Assembly (NCBI GenBank): GCA_020160875.1
Contig: JAIUPE010000013.1
Span: forward strand, 1-50,598
Length of the DNA: 50,598 nt
Reading direction: 5' to 3'
Source of the DNA: Pseudomonadota bacterium
Lineage (GTDB): Bacteria > Pseudomonadota > Alphaproteobacteria > Rhodospirillales > Rhodospirillaceae
Below the pieces are notes generated by a model. The model did not search any database. It was not told the DNA's origin and saw only the letters and a program-made list of their open reading frames with translations. This document shows, piece by piece, positions 17,369 through 26,124 of the stretch. How positions within the stretch are numbered: position 1 is the first letter of the stretch; every line of letters begins with the position of its first letter. Both the position numbers and the translations under genes were made by a program.

Positions 17369-19453
17369 ATGAAGATCATTGGCGTCGATGTCGGCGGGAC
17401 TTTCACCGACCTTGTCTATTGCGACATGGCCTCGGGCGACCTGGCCGTCCATAAAGTCTCCACCACGCCGGACGATCCCTCCCGCGCGATCGTGCAAGGG
17501 ACCTTGGAATTGTGCGGTATCGCGAAGGTCGATCCCGCGACCATCGCTTTCCTTCTGCACGGGACGACCACGGCGACCAATGCCGTTCTTGAGCACAAGG
17601 GCGCCGAGACCGGGATGGTCACCAATCAGGGTTTCCGCGACATCATTCATATCGCGCGCCACCAGCGCGTCGAGCACTACTCCATCATGCAGGAACTGCC
17701 GTGGCAGAACCGTCCGCTGGTGAAGCGGCGCCACAGAAAGGTGGTCAAAGGCCGCCTTGTCCCGCCGCGGGGCGCTGAACTCGAGGCTCTTGACGAAGCG
17801 GCCGTGCGTGCCGCGGCCAGGGCGTTGAAGGCCGAAGGTATACAAGCCGTCGCCGTATGCTTCCTTTTCTCGTACCTCAGTCCCGTGCATGAGGACCGCG
17901 CGAAGGAAATCCTCCAGGAAGAGATGCCCGGTGTGTTCGTCACCACCTCATCCTCCGTGTCGCCGCAATTCCGCGAGTTCGAACGGTTCACCACCGCTTG
18001 CCTGTGCGCTTTCATCGGCCCGAAGATGGATACCTACATCCGCCGTCTCGACGGCGCGCTGAAGGACGCGAAGGTCAAAGCCGATGTGCGCATCATGGCG
18101 TCCAACGGCGGCGTTGCGACGCCCGCGATGGTCGCCGACAAACCGGTCATCACGCTGCTGTCCGGCCTCGCGGCCGGCGTGCTCGGCGGGGCCTGGATCG
18201 GCGGTCTGAGCGGCCGCTCGAAACTCATCACCTTCGATATCGGCGGTACGAGCGCGGATATCGGGATCGTCGTCGATGGCCGGTTTGTCGAAACGGACCC
18301 GCGTTCGTCCTCCATTGCAGGCTTTCCGCTGCTGCTCCCGATGATCGACATCCACACCATCGGCGCGGGCGGCGGTTCCATCGCCTATATCGACCAGGGC
18401 GGCGCGTTCAAAGTCGGGCCGCGCAGCGCCGGCGCCGTGCCCGGGCCCGCTGCATATGGCAAAGGCGGCGGCCAGCCCACCGTGACCGACGCGAACGTCG
18501 TCTTGGGCCGCCTCGATGTGAACGAATTCCTGGGCGGGTCGATGAAACTGGAGTCCTCGCCCGCGCACCGCGTCATCGAGGACCTCGCGCAAAGCCTTGG
18601 CATGGATAAACGCGAAGCCGCCGAGGGCGTGCTCACCGTCATCAATTCCAACATGGCCAATGCCATCCGCTCCCGCACCGTCCAGAAGGGCATCGATCCG
18701 CGCGAGTTCGCGCTGGTCGCGTTCGGCGGCGCGGGGCCGCTCCACGGCGCCGAAGTCGCGATGATGCTCGAGATCCCCGAGGTCATCGTCCCGCCGTATC
18801 CCGGCATCACCTCGGCGATGGGGCTTCTGACCACTGACCTCAAGTACGACGCCATCCGCACCCAATTTCAGGTCAGCGGCAAGGTCGATCTCAAGCGCAT
18901 GAACGCCGACTTCCGCGCCATGGAAGACCAGCTGCGCAAACAATTCGCCGCCGACAACATCGACAAGGTGACGTTCGTGCGCGACGGCGATCTGCGTTAT
19001 GTCGGTCAAGGTTATGAACTCAAGATCGCCTTCCCGGACGGTGAACTCGACGAACGGGCGCTCGCGTTGGTGTGGGACCGGTTCCACGACGCCCATCAGC
19101 GCGAGTACGGGCATTGCTTCCGCGCCAATGCCATCGAGGTGGTGAACATCCGTCTCAGCGGCGCCGGGGCCATGCCGAAGATCAAGACCCTCACGGCGCC
19201 CCAGGGCACGAGCCTCGAAAAAGCGAGGGTGCGGACAGGGGCGTGCGTCTTCCGAGTCGGCTCCGAATTGAAGCCCCTGGAGACGGCGTTCTACCGGCGC
19301 GACCGGTTGCCGGTCGGGGTCTCGTTCGAAGGGCCCGCGATTGTCCTGCAGAAAGACAGCACCACCGTCGTTCCGCCCGGCTGGATTGCCGCGAACGATA
19401 AGATTGGTAATCTCATTCTGACCCGGGCCCAGGCTCGCGACGGAGGAAAGTGA
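17369..19453 (+). CDS. hyuA: Hydantoinase/oxoprolinase family protein, subunit A
   Basis: This 694-residue protein is an N-methylhydantoinase A or 5-oxoprolinase-type subunit, which couples ATP hydrolysis to opening of a cyclic amide. It has an actin-like ATPase fold with two phosphate-binding motifs, GVDVGGTFTD (5-14) and FDIGGTSADIG (289-299). HGTTTATNAVLE starts at residue 64, and AYGKGGGQPTVTDAN and FGGAGPLHGAEVA follow in the C-terminal half. The length is normal for the family. GGGGGAG lies upstream of the ATG. Its stop overlaps the hyuB start by 1 nt (TGATG) with GGAGG in front, so A and B are coupled, as expected for subunits of one complex. The true substrate (hydantoin, N-methylhydantoin, oxoproline) cannot be read from sequence. 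Confidence 0.95.
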   Translation: MKIIGVDVGGTFTDLVYCDMASGDLAVHKVSTTPDDPSRAIVQGTLELCGIAKVDPATIAFLLHGTTTATNAVLEHKGAETGMVTNQGFRDIIHIARHQRVEHYSIMQELPWQNRPLVKRRHRKVVKGRLVPPRGAELEALDEAAVRAAARALKAEGIQAVAVCFLFSYLSPVHEDRAKEILQEEMPGVFVTTSSSVSPQFREFERFTTACLCAFIGPKMDTYIRRLDGALKDAKVKADVRIMASNGGVATPAMVADKPVITLLSGLAAGVLGGAWIGGLSGRSKLITFDIGGTSADIGIVVDGRFVETDPRSSSIAGFPLLLPMIDIHTIGAGGGSIAYIDQGGAFKVGPRSAGAVPGPAAYGKGGGQPTVTDANVVLGRLDVNEFLGGSMKLESSPAHRVIEDLAQSLGMDKREAAEGVLTVINSNMANAIRSRTVQKGIDPREFALVAFGGAGPLHGAEVAMMLEIPEVIVPPYPGITSAMGLLTTDLKYDAIRTQFQVSGKVDLKRMNADFRAMEDQLRKQFAADNIDKVTFVRDGDLRYVGQGYELKIAFPDGELDERALALVWDRFHDAHQREYGHCFRANAIEVVNIRLSGAGAMPKIKTLTAPQGTSLEKARVRTGACVFRVGSELKPLETAFYRRDRLPVGVSFEGPAIVLQKDSTTVVPPGWIAANDKIGNLILTRAQARDGGK

Positions 19454-21237
19454 TGGATACCGTCCTCAAGTCCAATCACAGGCTGCCCGCAACCCGCGTT
19501 GACGCCATCACCGGCGCCGTCATCCAGGGCGCGCTCGAGAATATCGCTATCGAGATGGGCCACAAACTCATGCGGATGAGCTATTCGAGCATCATCCGTG
19601 AGTCCGAGGACTTCGGCGCGGCGCTCACCGATGCGGAGGGCCGCCAGCTCTGCGAATGCAAAATGAGTACGCCGCTCCAGTCCGGCCCGATCCCCGGCTA
19701 CATCCGCGGCATCCTCGAGCGGCTGAAAGCGCGCGGCGAAACGATCCGTCCCGGCGACGTCATCATGCACAACGACCCGTACGGCGGCGCCTCGCACGGC
19801 CCCGATGTCGGCTTCGCGGTGCCGGTGTTCGACGGCGGCGAGCTCCTGGGATTCTCGATGACCACGGCGCACCACCTCGATATCGGCGCCCATACGCCGG
19901 GCAGTTGCGGCATCGTCGATGCCGTCGACACCTACGCCGAAGGCCTTCAGTTCAAGGCCATCAAGGTGATCGAGCAGGGCAAGCGCAACGAGATGGTCTG
20001 GCACATCATGCGCGACAACATCCGTATCTCCGATCTCGTCGTCGGCGATATGGAAGCGCAGATTTCGGCGGCTCAAATCGGGGCGCAACGCTTTCTCGAT
20101 CTTGTGAAGCGTTACGGCCGGGCAACGGTCAAAAATGCCTGCGAAGACCTGATGGATTACTCCGAGCGGTTGATGCGCGCCGCCATCGCCGCGATTCCGG
20201 ACGGCGTCTACAGCGCAAAGACCTTCATCGACGGTTATATCGACGATCCGGACCCCGCCCGCCGCGACCTTCCCATCGCCGTGACAATCACGGTCGCGGG
20301 TGAGGAAATGACGGTCGATCTCGCCGGCACCGCGCCGCAGGTTTCCGACCGTCCCATCAATATGCCGCTGATCGGCACCGTCGACTGCGCCATCTGGATG
20401 ACCGTGCGCTCGATCCTTCTCGATAGCGCCACCTACGGAAACATCCCGCAGAACAGCGGACTCACGCGTCCCATCAAGATCGTCGCGCCGAAAGGCTGCC
20501 TCGCGAACCCGATTTTCCCGGCGCCGGTCATCGCGCGCTTCTGTCCCGGCAATGCCGTCGCCGACACGGTGATGAAGGCGCTCGCGCCCGCGGTGCCGAG
20601 GCAGGTCAGCGCCGGCATCGGCAACCTGCGCGTCATCGCGTTCTCCGGCGCGGTGAACGATCAGCCGTGGGTCCACATGGAGATCCTCGAAGGCAGCTAT
20701 GGCGGCCGCTACGGCATGGACGGCATGGACGCGGTCGATACGCTCTACGCCAATACCCGCAATAACCCGATCGAGGACATCGAATCCCATCTGCCGCTGC
20801 GCGTGGACCGCTACGAGCTGCGCGAAGGCGTTGTCGCGCCCGGCGAATGGCGCGGCGGCATCGGGACGGTGCGCGAATTCACCTATCTCAGTGACGGCGG
20901 ATTCTCCATCGAAGGCGACGGCGTGAAGTACAGCCCGTGGGGCTTCGACGGCGGCATCGATGGCACGCCGGCTTCGCTCCAGCACGAGAGCCAAGGCAAG
21001 TCGGCGGCGTTGCCTTCGAAGGAGCCTTACCAGAAGGCGAGGAACGGCGACCGCATCGTGACCTATGGACCGTCAGGCGGCGGTTACGGCGATCCGTTCA
21101 AGCGCCGGGCCGAAGCCGTGCTTGATAATGTGCTCGATGGTCTGATTACGGTGGAAATCGCACGCGATCACTATGGGGTCGTGATCGCCGCCGGTAAGGT
21201 CGACGGGGCGGCGACGGCGAAGCTGCGGGCGCGCTAA
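19453..21237 (+). CDS. hyuB: Hydantoinase family protein, subunit B
   Basis: This 594-residue partner of HyuA belongs to the hydantoinase B/oxoprolinase family. Typical blocks are GALENIAIEMGHKLMRMSYSSIIRESEDFG near the N terminus, GDVIMHNDPYGGASHGPDVGF, and the C-terminal glycine-rich GDRIVTYGPSGGGYGDPFKR. ATG at 19453 is chosen because GGAGG lies 6 nt upstream and it forms TGATG with the hyuA stop. An upstream GTG at 19450 is less well placed. The gene ends in a 4-nt overlap with the convergent carbamoylase gene. HyuA and HyuB together would perform ATP-dependent ring opening in the cytoplasm, feeding an N-carbamoyl amino acid to the neighbouring amidohydrolase. This pathway order is inference from context. 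Confidence 0.95.
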   Translation: MDTVLKSNHRLPATRVDAITGAVIQGALENIAIEMGHKLMRMSYSSIIRESEDFGAALTDAEGRQLCECKMSTPLQSGPIPGYIRGILERLKARGETIRPGDVIMHNDPYGGASHGPDVGFAVPVFDGGELLGFSMTTAHHLDIGAHTPGSCGIVDAVDTYAEGLQFKAIKVIEQGKRNEMVWHIMRDNIRISDLVVGDMEAQISAAQIGAQRFLDLVKRYGRATVKNACEDLMDYSERLMRAAIAAIPDGVYSAKTFIDGYIDDPDPARRDLPIAVTITVAGEEMTVDLAGTAPQVSDRPINMPLIGTVDCAIWMTVRSILLDSATYGNIPQNSGLTRPIKIVAPKGCLANPIFPAPVIARFCPGNAVADTVMKALAPAVPRQVSAGIGNLRVIAFSGAVNDQPWVHMEILEGSYGGRYGMDGMDAVDTLYANTRNNPIEDIESHLPLRVDRYELREGVVAPGEWRGGIGTVREFTYLSDGGFSIEGDGVKYSPWGFDGGIDGTPASLQHESQGKSAALPSKEPYQKARNGDRIVTYGPSGGGYGDPFKRRAEAVLDNVLDGLITVEIARDHYGVVIAAGKVDGAATAKLRAR

Positions 21238-22466
21238 TAAGCCAGCGCGTGCATCGCCGCGGCGAGCACGCGGATACCGGCCACGATATCCTCGATCGAG
21301 GAGAATTCCTCGATCGTGTGGCTGCGTCCATCCTTGCTGCGCACGAACACCATCGCCACCTTCGCGATCGACGCCATTTCCTGTGAATCGTGGCCCGCGC
21401 CGCTCGGCATGGTCATCGCCGGGATACCTTGCGCTTTCGCCGCATCCTGCAGCGTCTGCACGAGGCCCGGGTCCGACAGACAGGGCTCATGATTGACCGC
21501 GACGTCCCATTCGATCTTGAGCCCGCGCCGCGCCGCGACCTCTTTCATGAGCGCTTCATGCCGCGCGTACATTTCCAGGCGCGCTTTCGGGTCCGGGTGA
21601 CGCGCGTCGATCACGAAGTTCACTTTGCCGGGCACCACGGCGGGGAAGTTGGGCTCCACCATCACGCGGCCGATGGTCGTGACGGCGGGCCGCCCCATTT
21701 TCGTCGCCGTGTCGATCACGCCGGCCGCGATCTCGGCGAAGCCCGCCATGGGGTCCTGACGCAGGTCCATCGGGAAGGCGCCGGCATGATTTTGTGTGCC
21801 GGTCAGTGTCACGCGGTAATGGCGCAGGCCCGTGATCGCGTCGACCACGGCGACCTGATACCCGCCGTGCTCGAGGATCGGGCCTTGCTCGACGTGAAGT
21901 TCCAGGAAGGTATCGATGTCGTCCCGCTTGGCGTCCGGGATGCGGTCGGGATCGAGGCCGATAGCCCTCATGGCATCAGCCATCGTTTCGTCGGCATACC
22001 CCTTCATCTTTTCCGCGGTGCCGGGCGCGATATGGCCGGTGATGGCGCTGGACCCCCAGAAATTCGTGGTGGGGAAGCGGCTGCTTTCCTCCTCGCAGAA
22101 GGCGACCGCTTCGAGCGTGCGCTTGGGCCGTCCGAATTGCTCCTTGAGCGCCCGGATCGCGATCAATGCGGCCAGAAGGCCGAGCGCGCCGTCGTAACGT
22201 CCTCCGGGGCGTTGTGTATCGATGTGCGAGCCGGACACGATGGACTTGCCGCCCGCCGAGCCTTTCAGCACGCCCCAGACATTGCCCACCGCATCGTGGC
22301 GGGCCGTAAGGCCGGCCTCTTCGCACCACGCCGCGAATTGTTTCGTCGCGCCGATCCACGCCGGCGAATACACGGTCCGCCACACGCCGGTCTCGCCGTG
22401 CGCGCCGAACTTGGCCAGCTCCATGATGTAGCGCTCGACCAGCGCCGGATCGATTTTGATCTGCAT
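21234..22466 (-). CDS. hyuC: M20-type Zn-dependent hydrolase (N-carbamoyl-L-amino acid hydrolase / allantoate amidohydrolase family)
   Basis: This 410-residue metallohydrolase belongs to the family that cleaves N-carbamoyl amino acids, beta-ureidopropionate or allantoate. Metal ligands appear as H81 (GSHIDT), D92 (GGRYDGALG), E127 or E126 (CEEESSRF), H191 (ELHVEQGP) and H383 (GRSHTIEEFSS). The dimerisation lid segment (GLRHYRVTLTGTQNHAGAFPM) is also present. Placement next to hyuA and hyuB supports a carbamoylase role in hydantoin breakdown, but the gene is on the opposite strand and converges on hyuB with a 4-nt overlap, so it is not in the same transcript. Its start is 62 bp from that of the divergent NTF2-like gene. 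Substrate specificity is not certain. Confidence 0.93.
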   Translation of the reverse strand: MQIKIDPALVERYIMELAKFGAHGETGVWRTVYSPAWIGATKQFAAWCEEAGLTARHDAVGNVWGVLKGSAGGKSIVSGSHIDTQRPGGRYDGALGLLAALIAIRALKEQFGRPKRTLEAVAFCEEESSRFPTTNFWGSSAITGHIAPGTAEKMKGYADETMADAMRAIGLDPDRIPDAKRDDIDTFLELHVEQGPILEHGGYQVAVVDAITGLRHYRVTLTGTQNHAGAFPMDLRQDPMAGFAEIAAGVIDTATKMGRPAVTTIGRVMVEPNFPAVVPGKVNFVIDARHPDPKARLEMYARHEALMKEVAARRGLKIEWDVAVNHEPCLSDPGLVQTLQDAAKAQGIPAMTMPSGAGHDSQEMASIAKVAMVFVRSKDGRSHTIEEFSSIEDIVAGIRVLAAAMHALAY

Positions 22467-22527
22467 GGGACCATTCTGCGCTAGTATTCAAATCGGGCCA
22501 ACAGGGCAGGCCAAGAAGGAGGAATGC

Positions 22528-23001
22528 ATGATCCGGGCTGTTGTGGTCGCTGGTCTCCTCGGTTTGGCCGCGGGGCCTGCCGCGGCGCAGGCCGGCGATG
22601 CCTGCGAGGTTGGGCGCACCTACATCGACCTTGTCCAGAAACGGGAATTCGCCGCCGTCGCCGGCCTCTTCGCGCCCGACGCGGTGGTCTACGCGCCGAC
22701 GGGGAAGGTCTATCGCGGCGCCGCCGAGATCAGGCGGTTCTACACCGTCGAAGCCGCGAAGCTCACGGGACTGGTCGTGCGCCCGCAAGGTTTCGTCGGC
22801 AGCGCGACGGAATGTTATTTCGAGATCTGGGCGCGTGCGAAGAAGGATGCGGACGGCGTCTATGTGCTCGATCCCGATGGCGAGTTCGTGCGCAACGCCA
22901 TCGACCACTTCACGCTCGACGGGCAGGGCCGTGTCATCGAGATGGTCGCGCACAGCGCGCCCACCGCGAACATGTTCAAAGGGAGCGGCGCGCGGCCTTA
23001 G
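22528..23001 (+). CDS. Secreted NTF2/SnoaL-like domain protein
   Basis: This 157-residue protein has a signal peptide (MIRAVVVAGLLGLAAGPAAA, cleavage likely after AQA) followed by a compact alpha+beta domain resembling the NTF2/SnoaL fold. Helix EVGRTYIDLVQKREFAAVAGLFAPDAVVY is followed by strands ending in HFTLDGQGRVIEMVAHS. The fold is used both by small isomerases and cyclases and by simple ligand binders, so no reaction is assigned. The ATG at 22528 has AAGGAGGA upstream. A longer in-frame reading from 22456 is rejected because it adds 24 residues before the signal peptide and overlaps the carbamoylase start. Confidence 0.85.
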   Translation: MIRAVVVAGLLGLAAGPAAAQAGDACEVGRTYIDLVQKREFAAVAGLFAPDAVVYAPTGKVYRGAAEIRRFYTVEAAKLTGLVVRPQGFVGSATECYFEIWARAKKDADGVYVLDPDGEFVRNAIDHFTLDGQGRVIEMVAHSAPTANMFKGSGARP

Positions 23002-23005
23002 CGCC

Positions 23006-23032
23006 CAGGTTTAGCGCGCCGATGTAAACCTG
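23006..23032 (+). other. Hairpin after the NTF2-like gene
   Basis: CAGGTTTA and TAAACCTG form an 8-bp stem with an 11-nt loop, starting 4 bp after the stop codon. No T-run follows. The 12-bp perfect palindrome CGTTAATTAACG begins at the next base. Confidence 0.45.
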
Positions 23033-23044
23033 CGTTAATTAACG
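23033..23044. promoter_or_regulatory. Perfect 12-bp palindrome ahead of the small ORF
   Basis: CGTTAATTAACG is an AT-rich palindrome in GC-rich surroundings, 27 bp before the start of the 72-residue ORF. It may be a regulator-binding or promoter element. No known consensus is claimed. Confidence 0.35.
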
Positions 23045-23071
23045 GGCCGGGCGGTCTACCTATGATGAGGG

Positions 23072-23290
23072 ATGCCCAAATCGCGTAAGCCTCCCGTTGT
23101 CCTGACCGCTGCGCAAAAAGAGCAATCTTTGCTCAGCCGCGCGGGAAATCTCCGCGCGATCGCGGCCAGCTCGCGTGATCCGTCTGCGCGCAAAGTGCTG
23201 CTCGCGCGGGCCGAGGAGTGGGAAAGGCGGGCGTACGCGGTCCGGGCCGATGCGGCGTCGCCGCCCACGGAATCTTCCGAGCCGGCGTGA
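23072..23290 (+). CDS. Small hypothetical protein
   Basis: This 72-residue basic protein is mostly helical (SRAGNLRAIAASSRDPSARK, then LLARAEEWERRAYAV) with a disordered Pro/Ser/Glu tail. I do not recognise a named family, although the helical pattern resembles small uncharacterised proteins of alphaproteobacteria. An AGGG lies right before the ATG, which is a poor ribosome-binding spacing. The reverse-strand reading over the same bases looks less protein-like. It sits between an NTF2-like gene and a convergent secreted-protein gene. It is cytoplasmic by sequence. Confidence 0.55.
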   Translation: MPKSRKPPVVLTAAQKEQSLLSRAGNLRAIAASSRDPSARKVLLARAEEWERRAYAVRADAASPPTESSEPA

Positions 23291-23370
23291 CGGGCCTAAA
23301 TCGAACGGCCTCCTGCGGCGCCTTTTAGGACACTGTCCGGATGCCGCCGCCGGCCGGAATTTTCGATTGT

Positions 23371-24474
23371 CTATCGCGCGGCGCGTTCAGGCCGCGGCGC
23401 GGTTTCATCCGTTGCCACCGGCTTATCCGGATGGATGATGTACGCGCGGGCGAACTGCACGTCGATGGCGGCCGACAGGGCGGTGTTGTGCCCTTTCTCG
23501 TCCGGATAGCCATCGGCCAGCTTGGCGAACAGGCGCCACAGCGACGGCGAGGACAACTGGCCATAATTGGTGTGGTGCGTGGACCAGCCGGAGTTCATCT
23601 GCAGGTACCACGCCCAAGCGTCCGCATAGCCGCCGATATAGCCTTGCGCATAGTCGCCGGTCAGTTTCAGTTGAAAACGCGCGCCCTTCATCACATGCAC
23701 GCCCGTGGAATCGAACGCGATGGTCAGCGGCAGCCGTAGATCGGCGGTTTCCGTCGTCAGCGTCCCGTCGACGATCTTGCCCTTGAACGTGCTGATGAAC
23801 TCCTTGCCGAAGCGCGCGTCGACCCGCTGCGTGCCGCCCGGAAGGAAGTTGTTGCCGGTCGCGTCGGCCAGAAGATTGTCGAGGCCGCGGTACGTCGTGA
23901 CCGTCACGTCCGGATCGTTGGCCAGATCGTCCACGTCGGTGATTTCGATCAGGACCCGGTTGAAATTGTTGCGCCGTGCGGCATTGCCTTCGAAGAAGGT
24001 CATGTAGGGCTGCGAATTGTTGTAGCCCGCGATACAGCCGATCGCGCGGTACAGCTGGTTGTCGATGCCTTTCTCGCCGTCCGGGCTCACGAAGTCGTTC
24101 GGTCCGGTCTTGCCGTCGAGATTGAGGCCCTTGCTGACCTTGCCCTCGACCTGGCGATATTCGTACGGCTCCGGCGTCAGCGTCGGATGCCAGGTTTCGC
24201 CTTCCCACTTCAATTGTGTGTCGATCACCGAGCGCTGCACGCCGTCTTCCGGATACAGGATCTTGAACTGTTCGCGCTCGCCGTCGTTGACGCCGTGCGG
24301 GCATTCCTGCTTGGCGCCGGGCGTGCGGTAGATCGACCACTCGCGCAAGGTCATCACATAGCCAATCGTACGGTTCGTGATGCCGGCCTTGGCTTGTTCC
24401 GCGGCGAAGGAGTCCCCGGCGCCGAGGGCGCCGAAAGCGAGCGAGGCAAGCGCTACGCCGAACCGGTATTTCAT
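23371..24474 (-). CDS. Secreted protein of unknown function
   Basis: This 367-residue protein has a clear signal peptide (MKYRFGVALASLAFGALGAG, cleavage likely after SFAA). The mature part is rich in aromatic residues, Asp and Asn, with two Cys (KQECPHGV, AIGCIAGYN) that might pair in the periplasm, and it contains no membrane segment after the signal. I do not recognise the family. ATG at 24474 is chosen because GGAGAAGG precedes it and the signal peptide begins there. A reading from 24558 adds 28 non-signal residues. The gene is divergent from the Y-x-W repeat protein, 180 bp apart. Both are exported, so they may be co-regulated. Confidence 0.85.
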   Translation of the reverse strand: MKYRFGVALASLAFGALGAGDSFAAEQAKAGITNRTIGYVMTLREWSIYRTPGAKQECPHGVNDGEREQFKILYPEDGVQRSVIDTQLKWEGETWHPTLTPEPYEYRQVEGKVSKGLNLDGKTGPNDFVSPDGEKGIDNQLYRAIGCIAGYNNSQPYMTFFEGNAARRNNFNRVLIEITDVDDLANDPDVTVTTYRGLDNLLADATGNNFLPGGTQRVDARFGKEFISTFKGKIVDGTLTTETADLRLPLTIAFDSTGVHVMKGARFQLKLTGDYAQGYIGGYADAWAWYLQMNSGWSTHHTNYGQLSSPSLWRLFAKLADGYPDEKGHNTALSAAIDVQFARAYIIHPDKPVATDETAPRPERAAR

Positions 24475-24654
24475 GGCCTTCTCCGTGGGATCGTCTGTGA
24501 ACCCCAGTCTATCAAGCTGTTGGTCGAGTTGCCCTAAAATGTTTTTTAGCGCCGCCAAACAATAGCGTCTGCAACGGGTTACACATCTATTTGCCGTAGG
24601 CGTGACCGTCCCGGCCCTCTATGCTCCCAGAAGGTCTAAACCGAGGAACAAGCT
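24475..24654. promoter_or_regulatory. Divergent gap between two secreted-protein genes
   Basis: This 180-bp region between back-to-back starts includes an AT-richer segment around 24535-24600, where promoters for both genes are likely. No clear operator or terminator motif is visible. Confidence 0.35.
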
Positions 24655-25299
24655 ATGAAGCGTTTTGGGTACGTCGCGGCGGCAACAGCCTTGCTCGCGT
24701 CCGGTGGCATGGTGTCGATGGCTCACGCCCAGGCCGAACGTTACCGTCCGCCGGTGGCCGACCTCGAAGCCTATTCGCCGGAACCGCTTCCGCCGGGCTT
24801 TTCCGTCCAGCACACCGACGTCGACGGCCCGGTGTTCGTCGATCAGAACGGCATGACTCTTTATAGCTGGCCGCTGAACAATCTGCGCAACGGCAATGCC
24901 GGCGACCGCAAGGACGAACCGTCTTCTTGCGCCAACGAAAAGCGGACGGTGACCACCGGCCTCATGAGTTCCTATCCGGGTGGCCTCTTGCTGCCCGATC
25001 TCGAAACCCGCCCGACCTGCCAGGAGGCGTGGCCGCCGGTGTACGCCGCCGATGATGCGAAGCCTGTCGGCAAATGGAAGATCGTCCAAAACGCCGACGG
25101 CAAGAAGCAGTGGACCTACGAAGGCCTGCCTGTGTACCGCTCCGCGCTCGATCATAAGCCGGGCGATGTCGTTGGCTCATCGCGCCGTTGGAACCGCGGT
25201 GATTCGGGTTCGCATCGCGAGATCATCGGCCCGTCCCCCGACGCGCCGCCCGCCTTCGTCGTCCGCACTGTCGCCACCGGGCGCATCCTTTCCACCGAC
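24655..25299 (+). CDS. COG4315-type secreted repeat protein, truncated at the palindrome centre
   Basis: 215 codons are present before the fold. The protein has a signal peptide (MKRFGYVAAATALLASGGMV, then AHAQA). It also has repeats of the family with Y-x-(F/W/Y)-x-x-D motifs: GMTLYSW around Y70-W72, CQEAWPPVY, and QWTYEGLPVYRSALDHKPGD with Y161 and D166. A new repeat seems to start at VATGRILSTD when the arm ends. GAGGAA precedes the ATG. Reading on past 25299 enters the reverse complement of the gene itself and gives 40 meaningless residues to a stop at 25422, so the true 3' end is missing. The function of these periplasmic proteins is not established. Confidence 0.85.
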
Positions 25300-25944
25300 G
25301 TCGGTGGAAAGGATGCGCCCGGTGGCGACAGTGCGGACGACGAAGGCGGGCGGCGCGTCGGGGGACGGGCCGATGATCTCGCGATGCGAACCCGAATCAC
25401 CGCGGTTCCAACGGCGCGATGAGCCAACGACATCGCCCGGCTTATGATCGAGCGCGGAGCGGTACACAGGCAGGCCTTCGTAGGTCCACTGCTTCTTGCC
25501 GTCGGCGTTTTGGACGATCTTCCATTTGCCGACAGGCTTCGCATCATCGGCGGCGTACACCGGCGGCCACGCCTCCTGGCAGGTCGGGCGGGTTTCGAGA
25601 TCGGGCAGCAAGAGGCCACCCGGATAGGAACTCATGAGGCCGGTGGTCACCGTCCGCTTTTCGTTGGCGCAAGAAGACGGTTCGTCCTTGCGGTCGCCGG
25701 CATTGCCGTTGCGCAGATTGTTCAGCGGCCAGCTATAAAGAGTCATGCCGTTCTGATCGACGAACACCGGGCCGTCGACGTCGGTGTGCTGGACGGAAAA
25801 GCCCGGCGGAAGCGGTTCCGGCGAATAGGCTTCGAGGTCGGCCACCGGCGGACGGTAACGTTCGGCCTGGGCGTGAGCCATCGACACCATGCCACCGGAC
25901 GCGAGCAAGGCTGTTGCCGCCGCGACGTACCCAAAACGCTTCAT
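25300..25944 (-). CDS. COG4315-type secreted repeat protein, truncated (right-arm copy)
   Basis: Mirror copy of the gene at 24655-25299, cut at the same codon by the palindrome centre. It has the same signal peptide and Y-x-W / YxxxxD repeats. The two copies meet head-on at their broken 3' ends, which no functional arrangement would be expected to produce. Confidence 0.85.
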
Positions 25945-26124
25945 AGCTTGTTCCTCGGTTTAGACCTTCTGGGAGCATAGAGGGCCGGGACGGTCACGCC
26001 TACGGCAAATAGATGTGTAACCCGTTGCAGACGCTATTGTTTGGCGGCGCTAAAAAACATTTTAGGGCAACTCGACCAACAGCTTGATAGACTGGGGTTC
26101 ACAGACGATCCCACGGAGAAGGCC

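Noticed and set aside
15575-17890. 771-codon reading of the glycosyltransferase frame
   Set aside because: The first 204 codons lie antisense within hyuA. The protein begins at the ATG at 17278.
19291-20994. 567-codon antisense ORF opposite hyuB (and a 388-codon one opposite hyuA)
   Set aside because: His/Arg/Asp-rich low-complexity translation typical of antisense to GC-rich genes. hyuA and hyuB match their families over full length.
24655-25422. 255-residue ORF crossing the palindrome centre
   Set aside because: The last 40 residues are the reverse complement of the same gene read in sense. Only codons 1-215 are genuine.
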